A stretch of DNA of 64,000 nucleotides from contig NZ_LGYE01000001.1 of NCBI RefSeq assembly GCF_001262495.1, forward strand, positions 1,116,001 through 1,180,000, written 5' to 3'. Source of the DNA: Microbacterium sp. GCS4. Lineage in GTDB: Bacteria > Actinomycetota > Actinomycetes > Actinomycetales > Microbacteriaceae. Below are positions 63,135 to 64,000 of the stretch, piece by piece (position 1 is the first letter of the stretch; every line of letters begins with the position of its first letter). A model generated the notes under the pieces. It was not told the origin of the DNA and did not search any database. It saw only the letters and a list, made by a program, of their open reading frames with translations. Both the position numbers and the translations under genes were made by a program.

Positions 63135-63620
63135 ATGCCCGCCATGGACCACGCCCTCACGCCGGACGAGCTCGAGATCTGGGCGTCCGTCGCCTCGCTC
63201 CTCGAACGCCTTCCCGCCGCTCTCGACGCGCAGCTTCAGCGCGACAGCGGCCTCACGCACTTCGAGCAGGGCATCCTGCAGGCCCTCGACCTCGCTCCCG
63301 AGCGCACCCTGCGCCTGAGCGTCATCGCCGCCTACGCCAGCTGCACACTGTCGCGACTCTCGCGCGCGATCACCCGCCTGGAGACCCGCGGGTGGGTGCG
63401 TCGCGAGATCGACCCCGACGACGGGCGCTTCACCCTCGGCATCCTCACCCCCGCCGGCCACGATCAGGTCGCCGCCTCCACCCCGGGCCATCAGGCGCTC
63501 GTGCGCGAGCTGGTCTTCGACACCCTCACGGCCGCGCAGGCGCGACAACTCGGCGTGATCAGCCGACGCATCGCCACGTCGGTGGGGCCCGGCGAGCCCT
63601 GGAGTCCGCCGCGCCCCTGA
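63135..63620 (+). CDS. MarR-family transcriptional regulator
   Basis: The 161-residue protein has the MarR winged helix: TLRLSVIAAYASCTLSRLSRAI as recognition region (split at the turn), then a wing RREIDPDDGRFTLGILTPAG. Helices at both ends form the dimer interface. The ATG at 63135 has GGAG five bases upstream; an in-frame ATG at 63144 is possible. It probably represses itself and the divergent SDR gene. Confidence 0.92.
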   Translation: MPAMDHALTPDELEIWASVASLLERLPAALDAQLQRDSGLTHFEQGILQALDLAPERTLRLSVIAAYASCTLSRLSRAITRLETRGWVRREIDPDDGRFTLGILTPAGHDQVAASTPGHQALVRELVFDTLTAAQARQLGVISRRIATSVGPGEPWSPPRP

Positions 63621-63669
63621 TCTCGTGCGCCGCCGTCACTCGTGCTCCGACCTCACTCGTGCTCCGACC

Positions 63670-64000
63670 TCACTCGTGCTCCGGCAGCAGCGGCGTCGAC
63701 CATCCGGGATCGCGCCCCAGAAGCGTCCCGCGTGACACGGACGCCGCGCCGAATCTCTGCCGCACGGCGTCCAGCACGGTGTCGAGGCGCTCTCCGCCCT
63801 CCTCGTCGTCGAAGTCGAGCTCGGTCGGCGCGTCCGCGGCGCTGCTCAACTGCGACAGGGAGACGCCGATCAGGGTGATGCCCCGATCCGCGATCTCGAC
63901 GAGCGCTGCCGTGAGCAGACCCCTGGCCACGGCGAGGAGCACCGAGGTCCGGGCGGTCGGCGTACGCAGCGACCGCGATCTCGTCGCCTTCGCGAAGTCG
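63670..64000 (-). CDS. dinB: DNA polymerase IV / DinB-type C-terminal part (cut by window edge)
   Basis: Only the last 110 codons of a leftward gene are visible. The text RDFAKATRSRSLRTPTART, followed by a helix LLAVARGLLTAALVEIADRG and ITLIGVSLSQL, matches the little-finger domain of Y-family DNA polymerase IV. The last 40 residues (LDTVLDAVRQRFGAASVSRGTLL) are the usual actinobacterial DinB tail. The catalytic palm lies beyond the window. It would carry out error-prone lesion bypass. Confidence 0.85.
   Translation of the reverse strand, partial: DFAKATRSRSLRTPTARTSVLLAVARGLLTAALVEIADRGITLIGVSLSQLSSAADAPTELDFDDEEGGERLDTVLDAVRQRFGAASVSRGTLLGRDPGWSTPLLPEHE

Overview
The window is about 70% GC, densely coded and uses many GTG starts. 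Its gene content fits an actinobacterium of the family Microbacteriaceae, most likely a Microbacterium-like species. The signs are the rplM-rpsI-glmM and glmS-acpS-alr-tsaEBD clusters, GuaB plus GuaB3, CIRCE-controlled groES, an Asp23/ECF-sigma group, and a recurrent GGCATCC/GGATGCC heptamer. I see no rRNA, tRNA, CRISPR array, prophage or insertion sequence. The first and last genes are cut by the window edges.

Region by region. 1-1853: an ECF42-type sigma factor (partial) with its DGPF/YCII partner and a candidate autoregulated promoter, then L-lactate dehydrogenase. 1925-4020: guaA and a DUF3817 membrane protein. 4069-4775: a Phd/PIN toxin-antitoxin pair with a palindromic operator. 4805-12171: a sugar-use cluster of ABC importer, KbaY/GatY-type aldolase, ADP-dependent sugar kinase and ManA-type isomerase, with a divergent DeoR regulator. 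12290-16924: a 1544-residue secreted nuclease/5'-nucleotidase. 17161-20845: SURF1, GuaB3 and an ABC-F protein. 20913-27398: a seven-gene, fully overlapping operon encoding a receiver-PIG-L fusion, ATP-grasp enzyme, PHP hydrolase, membrane glycosyltransferase, tiny membrane protein, lone receiver and membrane histidine kinase. This is the best candidate here for an undescribed system. 27562-29454: DUF2277 protein and guaB. 29721-35415: a branched-chain amino acid ABC importer (livHMGF, with livK convergent) in which LivH carries an extra extracytoplasmic domain; a repeat array lies between livF and livK. 35559-38297: rarD, groES with two CIRCE elements, and a methyltransferase.

38300-48143 is a long leftward run of essential genes: coaA, glmS, acpS, alr, tsaE, tsaB, rimI, tsaD, followed by three unknown membrane proteins, two of them paralogs. 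48181-51491 holds a Ppx/GppA phosphatase and glmM-rpsI-rplM. 51698-55896 holds a small phosphodiesterase, an HTH protein, truA and an amino-acid permease. 55996-57301 is a divergent HxlR/QorB-like pair. 57387-59494 is an Asp23-family envelope-stress group with its own ECF sigma factor. 59647-63620 holds a TetR/MFS drug-efflux pair, a small acidic protein and a divergent SDR/MarR pair with two palindromic sites. The window ends in the C-terminus of a DinB-type DNA polymerase.

The GMP branch of purine synthesis (guaB, guaB3, guaA) recurs on the same strand and may be an ancestral backbone into which the accessory blocks 4069-17056 and 20913-27398 were placed. Most functions are read from motifs in the translated sequence. 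Promoters, operators and terminators are by-eye calls.
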